This document shows positions 23,401 through 35,772 of a stretch of 64,000 bases of DNA, piece after piece. The number at the start of each line of letters is the position of its first letter. The stretch's first letter is position 1. The position numbers and the translations under genes were made by a program. The notes beneath the pieces were generated by a model. It was not told where the DNA came from and made no database searches. It was given only the letters and a program-made list of their open reading frames with translations. Source of the DNA: Dasypus novemcinctus (taxonomy: Eukaryota > Chordata > Mammalia > Cingulata > Dasypodidae); contig NC_080678.1 in NCBI RefSeq assembly GCF_030445035.2, positions 58,295,087 through 58,359,086 of the forward strand, in the 5' to 3' direction.

Positions 23401-25715
23401 TTGGAATAGGTCTAGTTCATCTTAGTAACTGGGGAATCTCTACAACTAGTAAGAAATTAAACTGTCTTAAATTTAAATAGGACTTAAAGTCTTAGAGCCA
23501 GCACTATACCGACCTTATGGGAAAGGGACTAATGGACTCTTATACCCTGCACATAAATCCTGGGTGTGCTGTGCCAGACTGGAATGTCCTCAGGCTGTCC
23601 TGCATTTGGAATTGTCATTTACCAACCTGCCCGTCACCTTCATTCCTCACTCAGCTTCTCAAGCACAGTCTTATATCATAGGCAGGGCTGACAACACAGT
23701 TAGGAAAGATGTGAAAATTATCTTAGTGGCCATTCTTCAACCCTCCTTTGGATACACCATTCTACCCTTTGCCTTTGCCTTCTGTGCCCTTTATGCTAAT
23801 CCCTCCATCTTTCCCTTTCCTACCATAGAAATGAATTCATCACTAATTGATTAATATATTAATAAGTTGACCTGATACCTTTTCCTGATTAACATAGTAA
23901 TGTTCTAACAGGGGCTTTTAGGGAAAGAACATTCATTTAGTTTACTCAGATGCATAATATTTATGATAGAGTTTAAGGGGAGGCAGGTTGATGGGAAAAG
24001 GGTACGTTTTTTGTTAGAAGGGCTTCTCATTGTTCTTGTATCTTGCCACATGTGCTTTGCAGAGGGAAGCACATCGCACATTCTTTCAGTCAAAACTGTA
24101 CAAGGGGGAGGTAGTACCCTGATTTTAGTGATAAGAAAAGTGAGCAAATTATTGTTGAAGTGCTTTTTAAAGGATCTCAGAAATGAGACCAGAATGAAAA
24201 TTCAGGTTTCTTAATTTTGTGTCTAGACCAGAGTTGGTGAATTGATGTCTTTAACTTATTGTCTATTTATACTTGTTATTCAAGACACATTCACTTGCTT
24301 TGGGATCAGTTCAGTTCCCAAATCCAGTACACTTTCCAAACGTATTTGTAGTATACCAAGAGTTCTTGTTCTATTCGAATCATTGATATGTGTGTAGTTG
24401 ATAGTTTGCATTTAATTACATATTCATTAGAAATTTGACCCCAAGTAAATATTTCTAACAGACCTGAAAAAACAAAAAATGTTTGCTTTCCTGTCTCCCA
24501 GTGCCCTCTCACCTACTATGCAAGAGATGCTGAGAGTGCATTCAGACTTTCTTTTGATAAGATTTTCAGGTGATTTCATAGTTGTGCAGGGTATGAATAA
24601 TTATTTTCATTTGCCATTGAGAATTTCCTTATCAGAGTTAGGGCCCTACGTTATCTCGGTTTCTTGTAGCTCTTGGAAATTACTGTGAGCTCTGAGATAA
24701 ACCAGGGATTGCATATCCTGTTTCACAAAAGTGAAAGCTCAGAAGTTTGGGAATTGTCAGAAAAAAATATTGACCTTGAGTCTCACTTGGGCTGTGTGTG
24801 CTGTTTGGTCCCTGAAGAAAAAGGAGGAGATGTATGTATGTGTGTGTGTGTTTGTGCACATGCATGTGCATGTATACACCAAACTGCCTTTCATTCGGTT
24901 TGCAGATTTACATCTTCTTATAATAGTTATTATTCTGAAACATATCTAATTTGACCCAAACCAGTTGCTTGAGGACAGGAGAGTTCCCTTCTATATTCTG
25001 TTATAAAATAGATGGCAGTATCTTGCGGCATGTCAAATGCTTGTGGTTTTGTTGGGCATACAGCCTGATGCTGTCTTCCAGAACAGGGTACTGGAATCAA
25101 TGTTTATTGCCCCTTGTAGAAGCACTACCTTCCATTCTTACCCAGTGATAGATTTTCTATCTACTTTTATTTGTTTGGATCTGCCTGCACCATCTTTTTT
25201 GGGTCCTTTATTCCTCTGTTTTGTCTTGACATCTCTCACCTCTGCCAGATTAATATCTGCCAGAAAAGCTCTTGCTCAAAATCACTCGAACCTCCCTTAA
25301 AACCTCCCTAAATCTTTCAGACCTTCAGATATTTCAGATATACAATTTGAATTTCCTGAAAGTTTAAAAATAATTAAATATTACTTGTTTCATACTGAAA
25401 ATATACAATGCTTTAAGATATTTACTCAACGCAAAAAAAACTTGATATTTCAATAAAATGTATATCTTTTACCTATATTTGTGTTATTATATAAACACTG
25501 ATAGTGGGACTAATCTCCTCTGATTTGTTTATCATTGTTCTTAAACAACAAACTCCTTTATTAAAACCCTTAACCTTTTTCTACATTACTTGCCAAACAT
25601 CATTGGTAGATTGTGGACCTCAGGGTACACTAGGTTGGTTTTAAACATTTTCATGTTGTTTGTTGTACATAAGTATCATAGAAACCCACACTACCTTAGA
25701 AAATAGTATAGTTTT
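23401..25715. other. No gene; unique intron with a TG/CATG simple repeat
   Basis: The 96-residue frame at 23564-23854 and those at 24479-25300 have no recognisable domain. 23525-23830 could be very old L2. Confidence 0.4.
24830..24878. repeat. TG/TGCA simple repeat
   Basis: Imperfect tgtatg, tgtg and tgcatg repeats, purine/pyrimidine alternating. Confidence 0.8.
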
Positions 25716-25731
25716 AAATTCAATCAATATA

Positions 25732-25827
25732 GGGGGGTGGGTAGAGCTCAGTGGTTGAGTGCCTGCTTCCCATATACAAGGTCCCAGGTTCAATCCCTGG
25801 AACCTCCTAAAATATATATATATATAT
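25732..25827 (+). mobile_element. Short tRNA-derived SINE (xenarthran) with TA-repeat tail
   Basis: A box at tagagctcagtggttgag, B box at ggttcaatccc, then accctcc-like end and a (TA)n tail. Flanked by aaattcaatcaatata (25716-25731) and aaattcaatcactata (25828-25843), 15 of 16 identical, so the target-site duplication is clear. Confidence 0.9.
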
Positions 25828-25843
25828 AAATTCAATCACTATA

Positions 25844-26984
25844 AAAAGTTATATTAACTAGAAAGTCTTAAAAAATTATTTGTAATTTGTCCTGCACAAT
25901 GTACTAGGTGCATACTGATGTGGTATATTACTGGAAATTAGTCCTAAGTATTAATATGTTGATACTGAGAGTTAATCACCTATTACAAAAATATAACTTT
26001 AAAAATAATATTTATAAAATTTAATCTATAATAATTATAAAGCGCTAAAATATGTATTTCATACTATGGGTGCTTAGAGGGAATTGTGTTGTGCTGTCTG
26101 TGTCTATATATATATATCTATAAATATGTGCCTATATATGAATATGTGTATGTGTCTATCTATGCATATATATGAATATATATACTTAACTTATAAAAAA
26201 TTTCATGGGTGTTTGCTGGAGGCAGCTCCTACCAGCTTGCAACACAGTTTTAGCCTTACACTCTCTCTGCACACCCCTGCTAGGGATCCCCCTTCCCTCT
26301 CCACTGTACAGAAGAGTCACTATTAGGGATGATGAGTAAAGTTAAGAATGTGAAGGAAAAAAAAATCTGTGTGCAGTGTTGCCATGTTCATAACTCGAAG
26401 TCAGCTATGGTGGAAATAGTCTTACCACAGAAATCGGAAACGTTACAAATCATGGCATCTACCTCCCTTCCCCCTCCCTCTGATTGCTGCACATTTACCC
26501 ATACATGATTGGGTTTAGAATCTCATTGTAAGTTAGTTGGATTGATGAATGATACAATTTTATCACTACTTAAAAGCATTTTATTTGAGGAGCCTATGCA
26601 TTAAGGACATGATAATTTTATGAATATGGTATAAGTAATTTTTCCTGATATTTATTATACCCAAAACTTGAGCTTTAAGTCCTTCTGACTCCTTATGAAA
26701 CAGTTAATTTTCATTAATACTTACTTGAGAATAAATGGACTAGGAATTGAATCCTTCTATAATGAGAGTAGCCACACACCTAGTTAAATTTCTTTATAAA
26801 TCCATACATCACTATACATTTTTTTTCAACTTTTGATTTGAATGCTAGAGAGATCCTAGAATGTGCAAGTGAGGGGCAATCCCAGAAATCACCCACATTA
26901 AAAGCTCCTTTTGATAGATAGGAATACTACAGCTGAACCTGACTTTCCTAACCGTCCATAACCAATGAATGACAGAGTTGATGC
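25844..26984. other. No gene; AT-rich intron
   Basis: Holds a TA/TATG simple repeat at 26101-26186. No other repeat recognised. Confidence 0.45.
26101..26186. repeat. TA/TATG simple repeat
   Basis: Interrupted tatata and atgtgtatg units; the 80-residue frame across it is low complexity. Confidence 0.8.
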
Positions 26985-27375
26985 TCCTCAGATAGTGGTG
27001 CACATTAGAATCAACTACAGCAGGGGTTCTTAACCAGGGGTCTGTGAGCTTGAATTGAAATTAAAACAAAACAAAACAAAACATTCTTGTGGGGACATGT
27101 TGGTGCAGGTGTGATATATTTATTAAATAATACACAGTGTAGTGTAGGCTTAATAAGGGTCCATGGTTTTCACCTGACGGCAAAGGGGTCCGTGGAACAA
27201 AAAGGGTTAAGAACCTCTGAGGGATTTACAAATCTCTAACAAGTCCAGGCTGAACCTCACACCAAATAAATCAGAATCTCTGTGATCTGAGGGTGGGTCT
27301 GAGGCGCCAGGATTAAAAAAGAAAAGAAAAACCGCTCAGTTGCTTCTACTGTCCAAACTAGTTTGAGAACTACTG
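26985..27375 (+). mobile_element. MER5A hAT element, split by a second hAT element
   Basis: The left piece (gtgcacattagaatcaac, to 27020) and right piece (tctaacaagtccaggctg through aactagtttgagaactactg) together give the order of a MER5A copy. The insert at 27021-27219 separates them. Confidence 0.7.
27021..27219. mobile_element. Small non-autonomous hAT-like element with terminal inverted repeats
   Basis: Ends are caggggttcttaacc and, in reverse complement, cagaggttcttaacc, a 14 of 15 match. Length 199 bases, no ORF. An 8-bp target-site duplication, usual for hAT, is not clearly preserved. Confidence 0.75.
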
Positions 27376-27384
27376 TTCTAAAGC

Positions 27385-27545
27385 AGTACTTCTCAAACTT
27401 AGATGTGCATGCAGAGTACCTGGGCATCCTGTTACAGTCCAGATTCTGATTCAGCAGGTCTCTGATGGTGCCTGGAGTTCTGCATTACTAACAGGCTTAC
27501 AGGTGATGCTGACTTTGAGTAGCAGGACCTGAAAGCAGTAACTTG
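27385..27545 (+). mobile_element. MER5A hAT element
   Basis: Landmarks: cagtacttctcaaactta, gattctgattcagcaggtct, ttacaggtgatgctgac. Confidence 0.85.
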
Positions 27546-27559
27546 CCAACCATATGCAT

Positions 27560-27675
27560 TACCATCACTTAGAATGCTTGTTAAAAATGCAGATCCCAGA
27601 GATCCACCCAAAAGCTGAATCAGTATCTTTAGAGGAAGGCTTCTGGAGTTAGCAGTGGGGTATTGCTGCAAAATA
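27560..27675 (+). mobile_element. MER5-type fragment
   Basis: Contains gaatgcttgttaaaaatgcag, agatccacccaaaagctgaat and cagtatctttagagg, matching the central part of MER5. Confidence 0.65.
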
Positions 27676-27844
27676 AAGGCTAATTTTTCCTTTTAGGCTT
27701 TACCTATACAAATATAGCAAAAGAGGGAGGAGACAGGTCTCACTCTATTCCAGTGAATTATTGAAACAAAGGCATATAATGAAGGAGATTAAGAGGAGAA
27801 GGCCAGTTAATCACTTTAACTACTGGAAATTTTACCTATGCAAG

Positions 27845-28055
27845 ATGAGATGGCACTGGACATTTTTAGGCTAGATAATTCTTTGTTATTGTGGGAGGCT
27901 GTCCTGTACATTATAGAATATTTAGCAGCATCCTTAGTTTCTATCCAATAGATGCTAGTAGAAAACCTTAAGTCTTGATAACCAAAAAGCCTCCAGATAT
28001 TGCCAAATGCCCCTTGGGGATAAATTTACCCTGTTTGGAACCATTGCCTCAAAGT
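27845..28055 (-). mobile_element. MER20 hAT element
   Basis: Landmarks in this orientation: ataattctttgttattgtgg, tttagcagcatccttag, ctccagatattgccaaatg, ccccttggggataaattt. Confidence 0.85.
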
Positions 28056-28344
28056 ATAGAACTGACACTGATGGAAGGAAATAAGGAGGAGATGAAGCTT
28101 TGCTTTCCTGTTAACTGGTCATAAACCAGGATGTGCTATCCCAGGAAAGGAGTGAGCCCTCCATCATTGGAAGTGTGCAAATAAAACAAAACAACAGTAA
28201 CAATAGCCACTTGGGTGTGGCAGTTCATTGAAAAGCATAGGGATAATGACTTTCGAGATGCTCTTCAAACTTCCTTTCAGAATTGAGATGAGAGATTCTA
28301 TCATATTCATGCAGAATCCTAGAATTTCAGAGGCCAAGGAAAAT
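28056..28344. other. No gene or clear repeat
   Basis: Unique intron sequence. Confidence 0.4.
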
Positions 28345-28460
28345 TTAATTCATTTTCTAAATAAGGTGTTTGAGCCTAGAAAAGTTAAATGATCTGTTCA
28401 AGGTCTCACAACTAGATAATTGCCAAGCAAGTCCTAGGATTTTCATTTCAAGCTCTTTTT
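28345..28460 (-). repeat. MIR SINE fragment
   Basis: Reverse MIR: gtttgagcctagaaaagtt, gttcaaggtctcacaact, cctaggattttcatttcaag. Confidence 0.7.
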
Positions 28461-29400
28461 ACTGCAAGACTAGTGGGATTTAGAAAGCAAAAGGCACAAA
28501 ATGGAAGCCTCTGCAGGTTGGGAATTCAAGATCTGTAGGTAAAACAAGCTTAATACAATTATGCACATAAACACTTTTATTGCATTTTGGTGTACAAAGT
28601 GAAAACATGAATGTGCTATCACCTGAGTTTACATTTTTCAGAACAAGCCCAGTAAGGCTTCTACATGTAATTGATTTAGCCTAGTTTGAATTTTTTCCTT
28701 TTAATAATGATTATGCAACTATAGTTTTTAAATTATTCTCTTGGTTAGACTTGTTACTAATTCAGACTGTCCCTCCTTTTTAGTAAAATGTACAGAATAC
28801 TTCAAAATGTGTTTTAAGTCCTCAGATTTGTCTTTATTTGCGCACTCTTGCCTCAGATGTTGCAAAAAAATGTGGCTGGCAAACCTTATAGGGATCCTAA
28901 GAATAATTATGTTTGCCTCTTACAAATATTCATAGGACTGTTTATTCAACTATATGATGGTGTTATGGTCTAAGGAGCAAATCTAAAACCTTTGGGAAGA
29001 TGCTAATATTTTTCTTGATGCTTCTTATTGCATATATAGTGTGAAGAATGCTAATTTCATGTATTACACGGCTACCAAGGGACTTGGCCATGTATGCTAG
29101 TATGTTAAACATTTTCAGAATAGAAAATTCTTCTATATCTTGGGTTGTAAATCCATGGGTAGAAACCAGGTCTGTTTATTGTAAAAATTCCAACCGAATA
29201 AAACTCTCAGCTTACCATACTTGTTTTCTTCTCACATACTCCTTTTAGAAGAAAGGGTAAGACCAGCACATATCTTAGAATTTATTAAAAATAAACAAAG
29301 GAACCTACCAGGGAATAAGATCAGTTCATATTCAATTCAATGTCTTCTCAGAGAATAACATCACTCTAAAATATTCAATCCAATATCCTATGACTTACTC
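28461..29400. other. No gene or clear repeat
   Basis: AT-rich unique intron. The 64- and 66-residue frames here show no recognisable features. Confidence 0.4.
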
Positions 29401-29740
29401 TCACAATTTTCAACTGTGGTATCATGACACACAATGGTGTGTGTTTGATTATAATACATGAGATTAAAATAAGTAAATAATAGTTTAAAATTAAAAGTTC
29501 ATGAATTATTTGCATCTTAAAATATAAGGCTGAGTGCAATCACAGGCACCTCCCTCACAATGGCCTTTTACTTGCATTCCAACTGGCTTTCTTGACTGGG
29601 AGGATTACAAATATATGGCAGGAAACAGCACATAATCCACAGTCCTGTCTTTTCACCAGCATGTGTTGCACATGGGAACATCATCTATCTTGTGAGTCAC
29701 TGCTAAAAAAAAAAAAAATGTTTGGGAACCCCTGATCTGA
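29401..29740. mobile_element. Possible hAT/Charlie-type DNA element
   Basis: The right end tttgggaacccctg has the form of a hAT terminal repeat, and internal catcatctatcttgtgag and tcatgacacacaatgg resemble Charlie-class elements. The left end is poorly defined. Confidence 0.4.
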
Positions 29741-30791
29741 ACTGTTTCTAAAAATCAGAATCTTGACCCTGTGACACTTGAAGCTTCTTATTTATAAATA
29801 AAGGTTCTTAGATTCCCTTGACTCTATTCAGCACATATATTTCAGAGCAACATTTACCCAAGGGTTGTATTCATATCATTAGAGGCACAGGGGGGTGCTA
29901 TTAGGTGGTACACATCATAGTTAGGAATTAATAACAATCACATCAAATCCATGGTTTGTGGCTACCATTGCTGTGGATAAAGCTAAGTTTTAAAGTTTCA
30001 TAGATTTTAAGAAAGAGTATTAAGAAAATAAAAATGTAGATTTTGTGTGGATATAGATGTGGGTGAACAAAAAGGGTTTAGAAAGGATTCTTTTAAAGTC
30101 ATTTTCAATAAGGAATGAAGTGGATTGTTTTCAGTGTTTTTTTTTTTTTTCTTGCCCACCCCTACCCTGTTTTGGAGGATACTGGCTAATTGAGTTCTCT
30201 CTGCACCTTTCTTTGGATGACTCCTTGGATGACTGTCAGCTTCTCCAAGGGAAATGGAGTGGGGATATAGAGATAGATGGACATGATGGCATTTATGAAA
30301 TACACTCTTTCTGGTGATGAGAAATCAGTCTGGTTAAGAAATATTCGCATTGATGTATCTTCAGAGAAACACTTGCTTTTTCTCTAGATGTACAAATTCC
30401 CTTGTCATGCAATGACACGGTCTGCCACTGAACAGGACAGACTGGACATTTAAAAGAAGGGATGTTGGGGAGGCCCATATCAATTCAGCACGAGGTGGCC
30501 GGGGAGCTCACTCTTCCTGGAGTGTCTTGGCAGCGTGACTCTCATCTCCTCTTCCAGGCTCCTTTCAGGTTCCTGGGATTAGGTGCCCATGGCTGTGAGT
30601 GGGCATTCTGCAAAGTGACTGTTAATAGCCAGAAGTACACAATGCTTTTCTTCTTTCTTTCCTTGTAAAAAAAAAAACAATTTGAAAAAATTGGGGAGGG
30701 AGTATCTTTGATAAAATACAACTTTAGTGAGTTTTCCCTGTATTTTCTTTCCTTGTAGGGACTAAACTAGTACAGACAATGACAGGGTTTT
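29741..30791. other. No gene recognised
   Basis: Unique intron with a 14-base T run at about 30137 and an 11-base A run at about 30667. Confidence 0.4.
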
Positions 30792-30804
30792 AAAATTATT
30801 ATTG

Positions 30805-32712
30805 AGAGGTGGGGCAAGATGGTGTCTGAGTGAGTGCACCTCACAGTCTGTCCTGTGAAGAGGCGGCCAAGTGGGGTTGGAGTCTTGCCAGAGCAGGCGG
30901 CCTGTCTTGGGAGCTTGCAGGGCAGAGGGTGTGTGGACATCAATTTGGAGAGAAAGTAGCAGAGGTGGTGCTTGCTAAAGGGAACCTGGCAATATATTGG
31001 GCTTCCTTTTTGAAGAAGTTTTGGACCACAAAGAGGTTCAACTATGGCGGGGGAGGAGCACTTGTGTGGGGTGTCATTGGTGGGCTGCACACAGTTGGGA
31101 GGAAGTTCTCCAGGGCTTGTATACAGGGTGCACAGAAAGGCTTGGATATTTCATAGTGGTTTCAGTTGGAAATGACAGATGAGAGTGATGAATTCCTGAC
31201 GAGGGGAGCTCTATCACATTCCCCAGTGGAACAACAATCCACCAAGTGCAGTGGCAAAGACCAATAAAGATGGATGGTCCAAAGATGAGCCCTTGATACT
31301 GATCACTCCGATTATGAGCCTGTGTGCCTGAAATATGAACTAGGCCTATAGCTGTGGGTGCCTAAGAGTTACCTCCTGAGAGGCTCCATGTTTCTCAAAT
31401 GTGGCCACTCTCTAAGCCAAACTCAGCATATAGATGCATTGCCTTCCCCCCCAGTGTGGGACATTACTTCTGGTGATGAGCCTCCCTGGCACCAAGGGAT
31501 TACTACCAAGCACCAGCTGATGATGTAACTACAAAAAGACCATGAACAAAGAGGTCAATTCAGACCAGCAGAATATCTCAGCCTATATGTAATATCAGAT
31601 GTTCAAAACTGCTTTTTGACTTTGGATAAAAAGGGGGAAATGGAAAGGACAAGTGTTTCTATATGGCTAAGAGTCTCCAAAAAAATCAGGAGGTCATCAG
31701 GGGTTGATGCTTATGCATGCCTCAGCAGGGTACTAGAGACAGCCAAGGTAGATGGAAACCCAGGTGTTGGTTCTCCTGATGGCTGCAGCGACCCACAGGT
31801 TCTATGGTCAAGGCAGATGGCTCTGGAGTTCAGGGCCATGTCAGTTGGCTCTACTTTGGAGTTTGTGTTCCTGAGTGTGATGGAGTTGGACTCAGATATA
31901 ACCTTTCTATACATGCCTCTTCTGTCGCTTTTACCAGACCTGTAGTTGGCATTTGGGTTGGTGTATACTCAGGAGACCTGAATCTCTGAACTGTCCATGT
32001 GATGGCCAGGCCCTGGGCCTCAGCAGATTTGCAGCTCCTACCCTCTGGTTTCTTGGACTTACCCTGGCCAGCTGACAGGGAGGTGAAGAGGGTCACCCAC
32101 CACACCAGGGAGCCAAGAGTGCCTACAGCTGCAAGCAGGAGAATTGCATCCATCATCCATGTGGAATCTAAACCCCCTCTTGATGTAGAGGGGGACTGGA
32201 CATAGCCATCCCAGGTTCACAAGCTGGAGGAATAGAGTATGGATTAGAGTGAACTTACTGGTGTTCTGCTGGGGAACTATTGTGATTAGTAAGGGAAGAA
32301 ACTGTAGTAGTGATGTGGAGAGGGTGGCTATGGTAACGGCAGATGGTCAGGAGAGGGAAGAAGAGACATGGTTTGGGGGCATTTTCAGGATTTGGAATTG
32401 TCCTAGGTGTTGCTGCAGGGACGGATGCTGGATGTTGTTGTCCTGTCATGGCCCACTGGTGGACTGGGGGAGAGTGTGGACTACAATGTAGACCACTGTC
32501 CATGTCTGCAGCAGTTCTCCAGAATGTATTCACCAGGTGCAGTGGATGTGCCACAATGATGGAAAAGTTTATTGATATGGGAGGTGTGGTGTGGGTGGGG
32601 TGGGGGGTATATGAGGACCTCAAATTTTTTTAATGTAACATTTAAAAGAAAATAAAGAAGAAAAAAATAAAAACACCCTCATATGCTTAAAAATAAAAAA
32701 ATAAAATAAAAT
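30805..32712 (+). mobile_element. ORF-less L1 derivative: 5'-UTR-like head joined to xenarthran L1 3' UTR
   Basis: Starts agaggtggggcaagatgg, then gagtgagtgcacctcacag, resembling the start of a mammalian L1 5' UTR. It continues with non-coding sequence and ends in the xenarthran L1 3' UTR (landmarks ggattagagtgaacttac, gggcattttcagga, tgccacaatgatgga, ggggggtatatgagg, taatgtaacatttaaaag) and an A-rich tail. The 3' part is the same family as the reverse copies at 47701 and 56472. Flanked by aaaattattattg (30792-30804) and aaaataattattg (32713-32725), 12 of 13 identical. No ORF1 or ORF2 sequence is present. Chance frames of up to 122 residues inside it are not genes. Confidence 0.75.
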
Positions 32713-32725
32713 AAAATAATTATTG

Positions 32726-34639
32726 TTAACAGAAAGGCTTTGTGGATAAATGAGAAAAAATGTAGGGAGAAGAGAGACAATAGTACATGCAGGATGAAGA
32801 ATTTGAAACAATACATTTTTCTTTCTAGAGTGCAGTGCAGGTTAGCTCCCCACGTGCTGAAGAAAGAGTCCTTAAAGTTTGAATGTAAGTATCCTACAGA
32901 GCCAGACTGAGACTGAAAGAGAAAGAGTGAGATTTCAAAAATTACCACAAGATGGCAGCAGGAGTATACTATTTAACAACTAGATGAGACTATTAAAGTA
33001 GCGTGAGATAGCCTTTAGTTGAATTTTTAAGAAAGTATTCTCAAATACATGGCTTTCTTAATATAAAAAATCAAGTGTATGGCAAGTGTGTCATTGAAGA
33101 GATATGGTCTTATATTTTTTCAATTAGTAGTAATTTTTGGGAATGTGTTTAAAAAGCCAAACGGAAGTGTTTTTCTCTAGTATTTGCCTTAAAGGAAAAA
33201 GAAACAAACAGGGCCTGTTTGTATGGAGAGTTCTCCGAACATTATCAGTCTGAGGGAAATTCCTTAGAAAGCCCTATGCGGAAACCTCTGGATTCATATT
33301 TGACTAAGAGGAGAAAACTGAGAGTAAGAGGAAAATTAGTAGTAATAAAAAATGTATCCCCTCCCCCATAAAAAAGATAAAGAAGAAGAACTTAAGTTAT
33401 TATGAGAAAAAACTAGATCAGCTGCTAGAGGAAACTTCTAATAGCTTCTAAACTGTTTGATCTCCATGATAATTCTGATTCTAGAATATAATTAAGTAAA
33501 TCTGAATATGGCCTCATTGTAGCCTGAGGTCTAATAGAAAATGTTTTAAATCTAATTAATAAGATGGTTTACATTCATGGGATGCTCTAAATATAAACTG
33601 CCTTTCAACAATTTTAGGGTGAAAGGAAATCAGTGTAGTCTGCCTGCCACAAGGAATAAATTGTGAGTCATGTCTAATGGACTAAGTTTCTGAATCAATA
33701 TTCCCTTGGAAAGTGCCATTCAGCCTTCCTGTAAAAGGCTATTTCATTCAGTCTATGACCCTACTCATGTGAATCCCCCAGGGGACTGGAAGTGAAATAG
33801 TCTTGCTGATGGCACCATTTGTGAGTTAATGTTGAAGAGAAATGTACTTATTTTGGTCTGTCAGTAACCAAGAGTCAGTGGAAAAAGGAAGTAGTACTAT
33901 GGATAAAAGGAAGTCAGTTTTGAATTAATGCTATTACTTGGCCTCTTTAATTGGCCCCTTTGTTCAGATACTGTTTTAGATGGTAATTAGATAAACAGGC
34001 AAGAGGGGAAATAGAATTGAAAACAATGCATATTTTAGTACCCTTTGTGACAATAAATAACCTCTGTGTAAAGTGTTTTGGAGCTGGGTTATATATTTAT
34101 TTGAGGTTATCAATATGTAAAAATACTCTTTGGGCATTAATTTACATTTTTTCTAGGTTCAGAAAAAAAACACATTACATAGTCTATGACAGATTGTTAG
34201 AAAGGATCAATGGTAAATTAAATGTAGGATATGCTTTATGTTGTCTGCAGGGTGGAAAAAAAGAAAATATAGTCTCCATTAGACATGGTGAAGCAAGAGA
34301 TAAATAGCAATACCTTTTGTTTTTTCTGATCTTTCTGGTGTGTTATCTAGGCAAGACAAATTCCTGAAGTGTGGCAGAAAGGTTTGAAGCATCCTGCCTT
34401 GAAATCTTCTAGTGTCTGACTCCAGGGCATCCCTTGGGAGACCCACTAAAATGTGAAAGGCTGTAGACTCACTGGCCTTTGGCATAGTAGAGCAAGAAGA
34501 AGAAAAATAGTTCCTTTTGTAGGGTTTTGCTCTCTACTCAATGTGTTAAAAATCTGCTTGTTGTCAGACAGTAAAGAGATATAGTAAATTTAATCATCAC
34601 CTCCAAATTTCCCCACCTGCACTCTAGCAGGTAGCCAAT
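32726..34639. other. No gene; unique intron
   Basis: AT-rich, with the CTCF-like motif at 32945. The 96-residue frame at 34017-34307 shows no recognisable domain. Confidence 0.45.
32945..32958 (+). promoter_or_regulatory. CTCF-like motif in intron 1
   Basis: The bases ccacaagatggcag match CCASYAGRKGGCRS at 13 of 14 positions (A where C or T is expected at position five). It lies in unique sequence about 230 bases past the end of an L1 derivative. Confidence 0.45.
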
Positions 34640-34960
34640 GTTAATCTTTCTTTATGCTTAGGCAAACCGTTACAAAAGCACCGTGAAGTTTCTTGCTTAA
34701 TAATAGCTTCTAGACTTCTATGTAGATCAGTTCACATGGGTCTCAGTCTTTCTAATAGCCATATAATACTCCATAGTATACTTGTGCCCAACTTACAGTC
34801 ATTGTTATTTGTTTTGTTTTTTTGCAAGCACAAACAACACTGTAACTAATATTTTTGCATACATTTCCTCATCTGTATTTTATTTATGAGGAATAAATTC
34901 CAAAATGTGAGAATGCTAGGTCAAAACAGTTGCCAATTTTCTGTGTGACTTTTTAGTTTA
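34640..34960 (-). mobile_element. Ancient L1 (L1M-type) fragment
   Basis: Landmarks: agccatataatactccatag, acaacactgtaactaatat, gaggaataaattccaaaatg, gagaatgctaggtcaaaac. Same part of L1 as in 8850-10010. Confidence 0.7.
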
Positions 34961-35772
34961 TGTGCACTTTTTTTATCAGATAAATGATCTATAACTATTT
35001 CTATTTAAAAATAGAAAGTATCTGAGAGCATTACCAAAGCTAATTTTCTACGTTAAAGGCAGAATTTTTAAAAATCAAACATAAAACCGTAGCAGAAACA
35101 TATGGAAGGTTCTTATTTATTCTTTTTTTATACTTGAGTTGCATTCCTGAGAACACTCTTCTGAAGCAATGTTTACTTGCCCTTTAACTTTTCAGATTCA
35201 TGAAGCCCATATTGTGCTTTTTGGCTTGATTTTTCTTTTAAGTTGAAAGAAGCTCCCAAAGTCCTACAGTGTGATTTTGAAAGTAAGGATAAAATTGTTT
35301 GTATGTACTGCTCTTAAATAAAATAACTAAAGTCCTTCTTTAAAAATCATGACTTGTTTTTCTTTTCATTCTTCAAAATATACTTTTGATACTTTAAGGG
35401 TACTGAGGAACTTGCTCCCACTTGGGAAAATAACAAATTCCAAGTCTCTCAGCTACATTTTTAAAAAAAGACTAGTGGGAAGATTTGGACATATATGGTA
35501 TTGGAACCACTCAGTGGAGTGTTGTGGTTTTGTTTGTTTTTTTTTTTTTTTTTTTTTTAATAGGATGACAACCTCCTGTAGAGTTTTCTATTCCTTTTCT
35601 TTTATTGTAATGATATTGGACTAAATTCACTGGAAGATAATTTTTGCTTATGTTTTTTTGGATCAGAATTCAGTCAAATTAAGGAAAATCATGAGGTTGA
35701 AGTCAAAACATGAATCTGTTTGTGGGGAGCAGGAGTGCTGACATCATAAATTTCAGCCCAATGTTGTAGAAC
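34961..35772. other. No gene; unique intron with poly(T)
   Basis: A run of 22 T occupies 35537-35558. No retroelement body is visible beside it. Confidence 0.45.

Noticed and set aside
25732..25827. tRNA gene suggested by A and B boxes
   Set aside because: It is the tRNA-like head of a SINE with a tail and target-site duplication; the same applies at 12901, 48460 and 48563.
31616..32633. ORFs of 80-122 residues on both strands
   Set aside because: They lie in the non-coding L1 3' UTR; the same UTR gives a different spurious frame at 47793-48107.
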